The position numbers and the translations under genes were made by a program. From Lachnospiraceae bacterium JC7 (GTDB lineage Bacteria; Bacillota; Clostridia; Lachnospirales; Lachnospiraceae), in contig ALYD01000008.1 of the NCBI GenBank assembly GCA_000513555.1, positions 44,895 through 108,894 of the forward strand: a DNA stretch of 64,000 nucleotides. The letters run 5' to 3'. Each line of letters opens with the position of its first letter. Position 1 is the first letter of the stretch. The notes below the pieces were generated by a model that ran no database searches, had not been told where the DNA came from, and was given only the letters and a program-made list of their open reading frames with translations. Shown piece after piece: positions 17,115 to 25,384 of this stretch.

Positions 17115-17142
17115 ATCATAGCACAGCTTTTTTATACTCCAA
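17115..17142 (-). promoter_or_regulatory. Possible promoter of the lipid-type operon
   Basis: On the minus strand TTGGAG (17137-17142), 16 bases, then TATGAT (17115-17120). It lies immediately upstream of the terminator hairpin at 17058-17113, so transcripts from it would start inside that hairpin; the assignment is uncertain. Confidence 0.3.
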
Positions 17143-17210
17143 AGAGAATTGGATATAGTGTAAGTTTACTGTAAATTAATATGTTCACTCACTCTTATTC
17201 TTTACTTTTT

Positions 17211-18764
17211 TCACATCTTAACAAGCGCTGCATATTCACTTGGCGACATGTTTTCGCTCTTCTTAAAGCACTTTCCGAAATATCCCGGATCCTGAAAACC
17301 GACCTCATAGGAGATCTCCGTGATACTTCTTCCGGTCTCCCTTATGAGTTCCATACTTCTCGCGATCCTTATCTCTGTAAGATACTCCGTGAAGGAGCTG
17401 CCTTCCTGAGCCTTAAAGCTCTTACTGAGATAACCGGAGCTCACCTTCAGTTCATCGGCAACGCTTTGAAGTCCTATCTGCTCGGAATAATGCTTCTTCA
17501 TATACGCCTTCGCCTTACGCACTATCAGAGCATTTCCGGTAAAGGAGGAGTCACTTCCTGTATCTTCAAGTATCGAAACAGCCTCTGCAAAAATACACTC
17601 AACACCTTCCCCTGAAGATGAAACCGTATTTTTATCGCAAAACATCTCCTTTATCCTGAGGGCCACATCTGTAGGTATCCTCTTCTCCGAGTGATGATTA
17701 AGCTTTCTGATGAGAGACATCATAAGATGCCAGAGATCCCGCCTGAGCATATTTTCTTCTGTCTCATGCCTCCTGAGAACATCCATGAGGATGCCGCGGT
17801 ACTTATCTGTCTTATCATGATTTCTTGATAAAATATGGAAATACAGCCTTTCCTCGGCCTCGCACAGCTCCTCTATATCCGTGAGCTCATTTCGGAAAGT
17901 ATCTTTCAGTTCAGGAACCGCATAATCTTCAATATAGCTTTCAGCTTCTCTGAAGCTTCTTCCCGCATCTTCCACCGAACTGTAGCTTCCGCTGCTGCCG
18001 CAGAGTATAGGTTCTGAAGACAGGTCTGAAAGGTATTCCCTTGTCTTTCTGATGGCTGCATTAAGCTCGCTGTAGGCCATCTCATCGTCTGAAAATATAA
18101 ATATCACCAGCTGACTGAAAATACTGCTCACCAGGACATGATCGGAAGACTGCCTGAAAAAACTCCTTATGACTTCACATCCGGCACTTCCTATCCTCTG
18201 TATGCTTTCATGATAAAAAGCGACACATTTGTAGTTTCCGGAGCTTACACCAAAAAGATTCAGCTCATTTTTCAGCATCCTGCTGCCTCTCATCTGAAAA
18301 GCAAGGGGCCACACCATATCCCTGTCCGCGTCCCCGTAAAGTATCTCCATGTTTCTGGTCTGCTCATTTATCTCTGTATCATCAGACACATCCATACCGG
18401 CCATGATGCGGTTCAATGTCTCCATCAGTTCTTCATCGAGATAAGGCTTCACAAGAAAATCTCTTACTCCAAGCTTCATAGCCTGCTTGGCATAGGAAAA
18501 CTGTCCATAGGCTGACAGTATCACCAGCTCTGTCTTCGGAAGTTTACGCCTGAGTTTTTCAGCCGCTTCGAGACCGTCAAGTCTCGGCATGCGGATATCC
18601 ATAAGAATGATCTCGGGTCTAAGCTCAAAAGCTTTATCAAGAAGCTCAGCTCCGTCCTTGGCAGAAAAGACCAGTTCCAGAACATTGGCATAATTCTCCG
18701 CTATGAATTTAGTCAGATATTCTCTTTCATACTTTTCATCATCAGCAATCATTATCCTGATCAT
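17211..18764 (-). CDS. YesN-like response regulator with AraC-type DNA-binding domain
   Basis: 517 residues. The N-terminal receiver domain has the acidic pair D8/D9, the phosphoacceptor D56 in ILMDIRMPRLDG, and the switch Lys in FLVKPY. A middle region of about 270 residues is typical of YesN-like regulators. The last 100 residues are an AraC helix-turn-helix pair (IGLQSVADELKVSSGYLSKSFK, then ITEISYEVGFQDPGYFGKCFKK). GAGGTG lies ahead of ATG 18764. It follows the sensor kinase by 75 bases and forms a three-gene sensing unit with the kinase and the anchored DctP-like protein. The TRAP operon directly upstream is the likely target. Confidence 0.93.
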   Translation of the reverse strand: MIRIMIADDEKYEREYLTKFIAENYANVLELVFSAKDGAELLDKAFELRPEIILMDIRMPRLDGLEAAEKLRRKLPKTELVILSAYGQFSYAKQAMKLGVRDFLVKPYLDEELMETLNRIMAGMDVSDDTEINEQTRNMEILYGDADRDMVWPLAFQMRGSRMLKNELNLFGVSSGNYKCVAFYHESIQRIGSAGCEVIRSFFRQSSDHVLVSSIFSQLVIFIFSDDEMAYSELNAAIRKTREYLSDLSSEPILCGSSGSYSSVEDAGRSFREAESYIEDYAVPELKDTFRNELTDIEELCEAEERLYFHILSRNHDKTDKYRGILMDVLRRHETEENMLRRDLWHLMMSLIRKLNHHSEKRIPTDVALRIKEMFCDKNTVSSSGEGVECIFAEAVSILEDTGSDSSFTGNALIVRKAKAYMKKHYSEQIGLQSVADELKVSSGYLSKSFKAQEGSSFTEYLTEIRIARSMELIRETGRSITEISYEVGFQDPGYFGKCFKKSENMSPSEYAALVKM

Positions 18765-18839
18765 TCTGTCACCTCATTGATCATCATTTTATTCATAAAC
18801 TTCAGTTCGATGCTCCGCAAGTAAAATTCCATCGATTCT

Positions 18840-20300
18840 TTACGATTTAGAGATCTCAGCGGAACCATCGTTGTTTTTAAAGAAGTAAATAGCTATCTCT
18901 GTACCTGTATCCCCGGTTGTTATATTCATGACATCCTCACGATGGTACAGAAGCTGGAGTCTCTCCAGAACATTCAGAAGCCCTATCCTTTTTCCTGTCC
19001 TGTGAGCCTTTAGATCATCCAGAGTCTCCTGACTAAGTCCGCAGCCGTTATCAGATACCTTTACTTCGATAAAATCAGGCTTCTCAGTGATAGCTATGGA
19101 GACCTTTCCGTTCTCCGTGACATTCATAAGTCCGTGACTTATGGAATTTTCAACCAGCGGCTGTATGATAAGCGGCGGTACCAGTACATCCTCTTCCATA
19201 TAGGACTTTCTCACATCCAGCACCAGCGCGATCCTGTCCTTACAGTGCACTCTCTGTATATAGAGGTATGACTCCAGAAGCTCTATCTCCTCATCAAGAG
19301 GTATGGCCAGAGCGTGTGTCTCTATACTGCTCCTGAGTATCTTCGATATAGCCTTTATGAGCATTACCGCCGTCTTGTTCTCCTCAAGCTGTATGCTCCT
19401 GATAACGAGACTCAGGGTATTGAAAAGGAAATGAGGATTGATCTGCAGCTGAAGTTCCTTCATTTTTGACTCTGCAAGACGCCTTTTCTGTTTCTCATTC
19501 TCCAGCATCTGTGCCGACAGTTTATCCTTCATTTCGAAGTTTCTGTTTATCTCTTCGATCATGTCCCGGATGGTGTGCTTCATTCCGTTAAAAGCATTGA
19601 CCACCACATGTATCTCCTCATACTTGTCATCCGGCACATCCTCTCCCTCGAAGTTCCTCTTACCGATCTCAGAAGCCGCATCCCTTAGTTTCTTTACGGA
19701 TTCAAATATCTTATCAAAGAGATATCTGTTCAGAAACAGTATGCTGATGTCTCCGAGTGCAAGTAAAAGGTTGATAAGTATGAGACTGAAACCCTGAGTC
19801 TTTACTGTTTCCTCATAAGACGCAGTGACATAGTCAAGATAAGAGGTAGTGAGAAGATTCAGGTTGCTCTCTATGAGGAGATCGAGTTCTTCGATATAAT
19901 CGATTCCATGCTCTTTTTCCAGACTTCCCGGAGACACATATCCTTCGATGACCTCGGTCCTGTGATCCATCATCTGGGAAACAATTCTCAGCATCATGCG
20001 GCTCTGCCGGTCCCCGGACACATCTCTTCCTATGGATTCCAGAAGTTCACTGATCCGGGAAAGACTGTTATCATACAGCTCGTATGCGGAGTCCTCCCTC
20101 TCCTTGTTATATAGATGAAAGAACTTACGTGAATCGTTAAAGGCTATCTCAACCTTGTTTATCTTCCTGTAATTACTCATGTAATCCGAGTATCTTCTCA
20201 TGAACTGCATGGACAGAAACAGGTTTATACATATGATGAGCACCAGACTCACACAGAATATAATGTGATTTTCTTTGATTTCTCTCTGCAGGCTTTTCAT
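18840..20300 (-). CDS. YesM/LytS-type membrane sensor histidine kinase
   Basis: 486 residues. One N-terminal membrane helix (about 13-34), an extracellular helical region of about 140 residues, a second helix (about 172-195), a HAMP-like linker and coiled coil, and then a His_kinase domain with LQINPHFLFNTLSL holding the phosphoacceptor His. The ATPase domain has PPLIIQPLVENSISHGL and DNGCGLS. Its start ATG directly abuts the TAA of the upstream DctP-like gene, so the two are translated together. The pair resembles Bacillus DctB-DctS, where a DctP-family protein assists the kinase. Its ligand is probably the solute of the neighbouring TRAP transporter. Confidence 0.92.
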   Translation of the reverse strand: MKSLQREIKENHIIFCVSLVLIICINLFLSMQFMRRYSDYMSNYRKINKVEIAFNDSRKFFHLYNKEREDSAYELYDNSLSRISELLESIGRDVSGDRQSRMMLRIVSQMMDHRTEVIEGYVSPGSLEKEHGIDYIEELDLLIESNLNLLTTSYLDYVTASYEETVKTQGFSLILINLLLALGDISILFLNRYLFDKIFESVKKLRDAASEIGKRNFEGEDVPDDKYEEIHVVVNAFNGMKHTIRDMIEEINRNFEMKDKLSAQMLENEKQKRRLAESKMKELQLQINPHFLFNTLSLVIRSIQLEENKTAVMLIKAISKILRSSIETHALAIPLDEEIELLESYLYIQRVHCKDRIALVLDVRKSYMEEDVLVPPLIIQPLVENSISHGLMNVTENGKVSIAITEKPDFIEVKVSDNGCGLSQETLDDLKAHRTGKRIGLLNVLERLQLLYHREDVMNITTGDTGTEIAIYFFKNNDGSAEISKS

Positions 20301-21323
20301 TTACTTCGTCTCCCGGATCTCCTGAATGAGTTCCTCATTTCCGGCTCCGTACTTTTCGTACACAGGCTGAACCGCCGCCTTCCATTCATCCGGATCCTCC
20401 GGTTCTATGATCTCCACCTGAGAAAGTCTGCTGTAGGCATCATCCTCTGCCTTCTGTATCTCTGACTGATTGTACGCTTCAGTCATTTCGGCTGCTTTTC
20501 GTATGACTTCTCTGTCCTCAGGTGAAAGATGTTTCCATGTTATTTCACTCATGACCACAACACTTGGAGCATACATATGACCTGTTTTTATGTAGTAAGG
20601 AGCCACCTTATAGAACTTGTTGGAATAGTAACTGGATACAGGATTCTCCGCTCCGTCTATCTCTTCCTTCTGCAGAGTATTGTAAAGCTCGGCATATATG
20701 GTGACTACAGGAGACGCACCGAAGGCACTTATGGTATCTGACAGTATATCCGACACCATGATACGTATGCGTTTACCCTTCATATCGGAAAGCTTCCTGA
20801 CCGGCTCCTCTGCCATCATGAGATTTCTCACTCCCTCATCAAGAAAGAACACTCCAACCATCTGTGAACCGCTCTCCCTTATGTTCTCAAGGATCCTGTC
20901 TCCTATGGGGCCACTGCAGACCTTCCAGAAGTGTTCACGATCCCGGAAAAGATACGGAAGTGACAAAATGCTCACTTCCATATCATTGAGCTTGCTCAAT
21001 GAACTTCCGTTGGCACGATAGAAATCCAGAGCTCCCATCTGAAGCTGCTGATAACTCTGAAGTTCATCCCCAAGTATCCCCGAGGTGTAAATATCTATCT
21101 CTATCCTGCCATGGCTCAATTCATTGACACGATCCGCAAAATAATGTGCGCTCTCTACAGTTATGTTTCCTTCCGGATTTACATCCCCGTATCTTAATAC
21201 CAGTTTCTCATCTTTCTGATCACTATTTCCTCCGTATTCCATCATTACCGCAACTGAGATGAGAGCCACAGTAAGCATGAACACTGAGAGAATAATGTAA
21301 AATTTAGCTTCCTTCTTCATCAT
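20301..21323 (-). CDS. Membrane-anchored DctP-family protein, probable co-sensor of the kinase
   Basis: 340 residues of TRAP solute-binding (DctP) type: LRYGDVNPEGNITVESAHYFAD at the start of the mature domain, the GALDFYR and VSILSLPYLFRD segments, GKRIRIM with the ligand Arg, and AENPVSSYYSNKFYKVAPYY. The N terminus is a hydrophobic helix (about 8-28) without a lipobox Cys, so it should stay as an uncleaved anchor, unlike the lipoprotein DctP at 23289. Its stop codon touches the kinase start. No TRAP membrane genes directly follow it. I infer a sensory rather than transport role. The start is ATG-ATG with a weak GGTG site. Confidence 0.85.
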   Translation of the reverse strand: MMKKEAKFYIILSVFMLTVALISVAVMMEYGGNSDQKDEKLVLRYGDVNPEGNITVESAHYFADRVNELSHGRIEIDIYTSGILGDELQSYQQLQMGALDFYRANGSSLSKLNDMEVSILSLPYLFRDREHFWKVCSGPIGDRILENIRESGSQMVGVFFLDEGVRNLMMAEEPVRKLSDMKGKRIRIMVSDILSDTISAFGASPVVTIYAELYNTLQKEEIDGAENPVSSYYSNKFYKVAPYYIKTGHMYAPSVVVMSEITWKHLSPEDREVIRKAAEMTEAYNQSEIQKAEDDAYSRLSQVEIIEPEDPDEWKAAVQPVYEKYGAGNEELIQEIRETK

Positions 21324-21335
21324 ATATACACCAAA

Positions 21336-21376
21336 TGGTCCGGCTCCACTTCCCTCTCGGGAGCGAAGTCAGACCA
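21336..21376 (-). promoter_or_regulatory. Hairpin between the TRAP operon and the sensory unit
   Basis: TGGTC / GACCA arms enclose a second pairing (ACTTC...CTCCC/GGG...GAAGT type) just before the co-sensor start. There is no T-run, so it may tune read-through from the TRAP genes or translation of the co-sensor. Confidence 0.35.
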
Positions 21377-21463
21377 CTGAAAAATATACTTTTATACTAT
21401 CAGAATGACCCATACCCCATTGATCACTCCATATTTTATTAATTCCGTTATACTGCGGATGCC

Positions 21464-22750
21464 TTATCCCGAAACACCGTAAACAAGGTTCGGAAGATAC
21501 AGCACAGCCTGCGGGAATAATATCATAAACAGTATGACGAGAACAACCGCCGCATAGAATGGCCATCCGTCCTTGAAGGTGTCTCCGATGGAACACTCCA
21601 TGATATCCGATGTGGCATAAAGTGCGACTCCCACAGGCGGTGTCATGACTCCAAAGGTTACCGTAGTCATCATGATCATACCGAAAACAACTTCATCCAC
21701 TCCCACGCTTCTCATAACAGGGAGAAGAATAGGTGTCAGGATCAGGGCAATAACCGTGGTCTCCATGAACATTCCGCAGATACACAGGAAAAGGATCACA
21801 AGAAGCAGCAGAAGCACTGAATTTGATGTGACACTTATGAGGGCATTGGCGATAGTTACAGTTATGTTGTCATACACAACACCATAGCCAAAAACTCCCG
21901 AAAATGCAAGGATGATGGTGATGACTGTTATGTCCTTGACCGACGCACGAAGGGTCTGAAGCAGACTTTCCCAGGTGAGCTCATGATAGATGACTGTTCC
22001 TACGATAAGGGCATATGCACAGGCAAAGGCTCCTGATTCCGTAGGACTCATGATGCCGAAACGTATGAGCACTATGAGAAGTATGGGGAAAAGCATTGCC
22101 CAGATACTCTCGAGGAAGGTCTTGAAGATCACGCTGAAGGGAGCCGGTTTTTCATGCTCGGGCTTATAATTATACCTTTTTGCGCTCCATGTTACCGCAA
22201 GCATCAGGAGTACGCACATAAGTAAGCCTGGAACCCAGCCTGCCATAAAGAGACGGCCGATGGATACTTCACCTACTGTTCCGTAGATTATGAGACCCAT
22301 GGAAGGCGGAATGGTTGCAACTATAAGTCCTGATATTCCGTTAATTGCTGCAGACCATCCTCTTCTGTAACCGAGTCTCGTCATTTCAGGTCCGAGGATC
22401 CTGCATTCCATGGAAGCATCCGCTACCGCAGAACCCGAAACACCACCCATAAGAGTGGACATGAGACATGAGACCTGACCGATGTTGCCGTACATGTGTC
22501 CGGTACAGGCATTACAGAACTTCAAAAGTCTTTTGGTGATCCCACAGCTGTTCATCAGGTTTCCCGCAAGTATGAAAAGCGGTATGGCCAGCATGGTGAA
22601 GCTCTGGGAAGTGGAAATGGATTTCTGCACCAGCACCGTCATGGGCAGATCCCTGATCATAAAAAATGTAAAACCGGAAATACCTATAGAAAAGGCTACA
22701 GGCATACCTGCAAGAAGCAGTACCAGAAATACTCCTATAGCAATGAACAT
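21464..22750 (-). CDS. dctM: TRAP transporter large permease (DctM)
   Basis: 428 residues with about 12 membrane helices. Typical DctM segments are visible: GMPVAFSIGISG, the GGVSGSAVADASMECRILGPEM stretch, ATIPPSMGLIIYG, and PTESGAFACAYALIVG. It forms the sodium-driven translocation channel for carboxylates such as C4-dicarboxylates, sugar acids or similar solutes. Its ATG overlaps the DctQ stop by one base (TAATG), so translation is coupled. The sensory genes at 17211-21323 begin 140 bases downstream on the same strand. Confidence 0.95.
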   Translation of the reverse strand: MFIAIGVFLVLLLAGMPVAFSIGISGFTFFMIRDLPMTVLVQKSISTSQSFTMLAIPLFILAGNLMNSCGITKRLLKFCNACTGHMYGNIGQVSCLMSTLMGGVSGSAVADASMECRILGPEMTRLGYRRGWSAAINGISGLIVATIPPSMGLIIYGTVGEVSIGRLFMAGWVPGLLMCVLLMLAVTWSAKRYNYKPEHEKPAPFSVIFKTFLESIWAMLFPILLIVLIRFGIMSPTESGAFACAYALIVGTVIYHELTWESLLQTLRASVKDITVITIILAFSGVFGYGVVYDNITVTIANALISVTSNSVLLLLLVILFLCICGMFMETTVIALILTPILLPVMRSVGVDEVVFGMIMMTTVTFGVMTPPVGVALYATSDIMECSIGDTFKDGWPFYAAVVLVILFMILFPQAVLYLPNLVYGVSG

Positions 22751-23253
22751 TATCCTACTTTCCTCGCTTTCTCCGATGTATGGTTATCGTCCCTCATGGC
22801 TCTCACCTGCTTTACGAGGCTTATGGCTGTGGAAACGATCATAAGGATCGCTCCCACAGGTACTGCCATAGTGACCCAGCTGTAGCTGATGTGAAGTGCT
22901 GTTATCTGACGGCTCCATCCTTCAATGCACATCCTGTAGCCGTTGAAGGCAAGAACCAGCAGGAATCCGATGATGAGACACTTATAGATTATCTCCAGAG
23001 TATTCTGAAAAGCCTTCGGGAACTTCTTTATGAGAAGATCCACTCCGATAAGTCCTGTGCCTCTTACCGCTATATCTCCTCCTATGAAGATGAGCCATGC
23101 AAATGCTACAAGCGCCACGTCCTGTGCCCAGTTCAGAGGATGATTGAAGGTACGGAACAATGCAGATGCAAAGACAAGTATTGCAAGTCCTGCCAAAAGT
23201 ACCAGTGCTAGATTTTCTTCAAAGCGGCAAAACTTTTCGTATATTTTTTTCAT
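22750..23253 (-). CDS. dctQ: TRAP transporter small permease (DctQ)
   Basis: 167 residues with four membrane helices and the family pattern of a first helix after FEENLALVLL, the TFNHPLNWAQDVALVAFAWLIFIGG stretch (written here only as key positions: NW near residue 47, the aromatic-rich helix after it) and a C-terminal SYSWVTMAVPVGAILM. DctQ bridges DctM and the binding protein. I chose ATG 23253, with AAAGGAG eight bases upstream; an in-frame ATG at 23283 would add ten residues and lies only 5 bases after the DctP stop. It overlaps DctM by one base. Confidence 0.9.
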   Translation of the reverse strand: MKKIYEKFCRFEENLALVLLAGLAILVFASALFRTFNHPLNWAQDVALVAFAWLIFIGGDIAVRGTGLIGVDLLIKKFPKAFQNTLEIIYKCLIIGFLLVLAFNGYRMCIEGWSRQITALHISYSWVTMAVPVGAILMIVSTAISLVKQVRAMRDDNHTSEKARKVG

Positions 23254-23288
23254 TGCTGCAGCTCCTTTTGTGATCATTGTCAAGATAA

Positions 23289-24344
23289 TTACTGAAGTCC
23301 TGCCTCTTTATAGATAGACTCTCTGAGACCTGTCCAGCCGAGCTCCTCGTAAGCCTTCTTTGCTGCTTCCTTAAATGCTTCCTTATCTACATCAACAACA
23401 GTCATTCCGTTCTCCTTGAGAGTCTTCTCCAGATCCTGCTGTGCAGCGATAACGTCCTGAGCATTCTTATAAGCACACTCCTGGAAATCCTTTTCAACTA
23501 TTTCCTGATACTCTGCAGGAAGCTGATCGAACCACTTCTGTCCGCATACTACGAAGTTAAAGAGGTTGATATGCTCAGTCTTTGAAATGAACTCACAAAC
23601 CTCATACATCTTTGAAGAAACTGCTGAAGTGTACTGAACTTCACATCCATCGATGGACTTTGTCTGGATTCCGTTATATACCTCTGACCATGCGATGTTG
23701 TATGGTGTTGCACCAAGAGCTGAAATAGACTTTGAATAAGGATCTGCACCCGGTGTACGGATAACTACACCGTTAAGATCTGCAGGTGTCTTGAATGCTT
23801 CGTGTCCCATGAATGAACGTGCACCGTCGAAATAGTTATAGCAGAGAGGGTGAAGTCCCTGAGTATGAAGCTCACTGTCCCATCCCTTGAAGGTCTCTGT
23901 ATCCATTACCTTCATACCGTCATCATAAGTGTCTACAAAATATGCCATGTTGAGGATACCGATATCATTTACATAACTTGAAAGACGTCCGGCATCAGTA
24001 AGTACTGCGATTCCCATTCCCTGAAGAGCCTGATCGATCATGTCTTCCTCGGCGCCGAGCTGGCTTGAAGGATAGATAGTTACGAGAACGTGTCCGTTTG
24101 TATCCTCCTTGATCTTGTCTGCAGCAGCCTGCATACCGGCATAGATCATGGATGTATCAGTCTGGGTAGTAGAAAGCTTAAGCTCATATACCTTTCCGTC
24201 ATCTGCAGGTGCCTGCTCCTTGGCAGCCTCTGTACCAGCAGCCTTTGCATCACCTGAAGCTGCAGCTGTTCCCTGTCCTCCGCAAGCTGCAAGACATGCT
24301 GTCATGGCAGCAACCAGTGTCATGGCTAAAAATTTTCTCTTCAT
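23289..24344 (-). CDS. dctP: TRAP transporter solute-binding lipoprotein (DctP)
   Basis: 351 residues. A lipoprotein signal peptide ends in LAAC (Cys at about 21), followed by a low-complexity Ala/Gly/Lys linker. The mature DctP domain has YELKLSTTQT, YPSSQLGAEEDMIDQAL, the ligand Arg in GVVIRTPGADPYSKS and ALGATPYNIAWSEVYNGIQTKSIDGCE. It captures the solute outside the cell and hands it to DctQM. AAAATGGAGGAA gives a strong ribosome binding site. It is the first gene of the operon. The substrate is probably a carboxylate, but residues alone do not settle which. Confidence 0.93.
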   Translation of the reverse strand: MKRKFLAMTLVAAMTACLAACGGQGTAAASGDAKAAGTEAAKEQAPADDGKVYELKLSTTQTDTSMIYAGMQAAADKIKEDTNGHVLVTIYPSSQLGAEEDMIDQALQGMGIAVLTDAGRLSSYVNDIGILNMAYFVDTYDDGMKVMDTETFKGWDSELHTQGLHPLCYNYFDGARSFMGHEAFKTPADLNGVVIRTPGADPYSKSISALGATPYNIAWSEVYNGIQTKSIDGCEVQYTSAVSSKMYEVCEFISKTEHINLFNFVVCGQKWFDQLPAEYQEIVEKDFQECAYKNAQDVIAAQQDLEKTLKENGMTVVDVDKEAFKEAAKKAYEELGWTGLRESIYKEAGLQ

Positions 24345-24413
24345 ACACTTCCTCCATTTTTACATTGTTTTTCAATGTTTCCGCATTCCGCGGTATTCAT
24401 ATTTGTCATGCAA

Positions 24414-24442
24414 ATTATAAAAACCGGCTCAGTATCAATGAA
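24414..24442 (-). promoter_or_regulatory. Promoter of the TRAP operon
   Basis: On the minus strand TTCATT (24437-24442), 17 bases, TATAAT (24414-24419), 70 bases before the dctP start. The weak -35 fits control by the YesN-type regulator encoded downstream. Confidence 0.5.
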
Positions 24443-24492
24443 GGAAATATCATACACTCACTGGTAAATATTGGTTCAAAAATTCCAAAAAA

Positions 24493-24521
24493 ATAGAGCA
24501 TCAGACTTACTGATACTCTAT
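24493..24521 (-). terminator. Terminator of the VWA/AdSS-like operon
   Basis: ATAGAG-CA-TCAG pairs with CTGA-TA-CTCTAT, with seven T following on the minus strand. It overlaps the stop codon of the gene ending at 24518 and closes the four-gene unit. Confidence 0.85.
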
Positions 24522-25327
24522 CCTCTGTAGATCTCTCCGTATACAAAACTGCAGAACTCATTCAAGGTCCTGTGTTCCGGATGTCTATAGTAATCCTGAA
24601 GGAGCCTCATATATCTTTCGTTGTGCTCTCGTAGCCTGATGTCCGATATACTCTGCTGTTTCTTTCGGATCTTAAAATGTTCCTTGAAATCTCTGAAGAA
24701 AAGTCCGCTTCCGTTCCTGTAAAGTTCAAAATACTTATATGCCGCGGCGCTTCTCAGAAGCACGGCATCGGAAACATTTTTAAACTTTCCGGGTTTTTCC
24801 TTTATGAAATCCATGAACCTGAACTGGTAATCCGTCACACTGCTGTTCACTTCTCTCAGTAGTCTGTCATCCGACCAGTCCAGACTGTTAAGTACCGAGT
24901 CACAGACGTCTATCACCAGCTCATTCCTTATGGATCTCTTATCTATAAGATATTCAAACTGATACGGATGGTATTTTTCTATATAGTTACTGAGGTTCAT
25001 GTTGTACTCGGCAGCAGCCTCTCTGTAGCTTTCAGCCGAAGCCACTCCTATATCCAGTAGCTCACCGGCTATGGTGGACTTCTCCTGTTCAACCTTATCG
25101 ATAAGATAAAACTCTTCTGTCTCAAAATACAGGGCGATCTCCGGAATAGTCGGAGTCACAAGGCAAGTATTGATAAATGCGGTGTCCATATGATCCGCAT
25201 TGATACAATACACCGCATCAAATCCCAGATAATCAAAAATAGCTCTCTTCTGTGTCGATGTTCTCCAGTCGTAGGGTTGAAAAGTCAGAAATCTCATACC
25301 GCCAATGCTTACCTCTGCTGTCATCAC
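24518..25327 (-). CDS. Unrecognised protein, last gene of the VWA/AdSS-like operon
   Basis: 269 residues, soluble, rich in charged and aromatic residues, with no signal peptide, membrane helix or motif I can name. The first 75 residues look alpha/beta (MRFLTFQPYDWRTST, DAVYCINADHMDTAFINTC), while the rest is mostly helical with many Glu/Arg/Lys. The N-terminal segment could be an enzyme domain with an exposed Asp-His (NADHMD), but this is speculation. An in-frame ATG at 25297 (MRFL) is an alternative start; neither has a strong ribosome binding site. It is 58 bases downstream of the AdSS-like gene, and its end coincides with the operon terminator, so it should function with that enzyme and the VWA protein. 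Confidence 0.8.
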   Translation of the reverse strand: MMTAEVSIGGMRFLTFQPYDWRTSTQKRAIFDYLGFDAVYCINADHMDTAFINTCLVTPTIPEIALYFETEEFYLIDKVEQEKSTIAGELLDIGVASAESYREAAAEYNMNLSNYIEKYHPYQFEYLIDKRSIRNELVIDVCDSVLNSLDWSDDRLLREVNSSVTDYQFRFMDFIKEKPGKFKNVSDAVLLRSAAAYKYFELYRNGSGLFFRDFKEHFKIRKKQQSISDIRLREHNERYMRLLQDYYRHPEHRTLNEFCSFVYGEIYRG

Positions 25328-25384
25328 TAACTGTTTACCCTATTTATATCGTGTAAAACACCGGCAAATATAACTTTTGTATCA

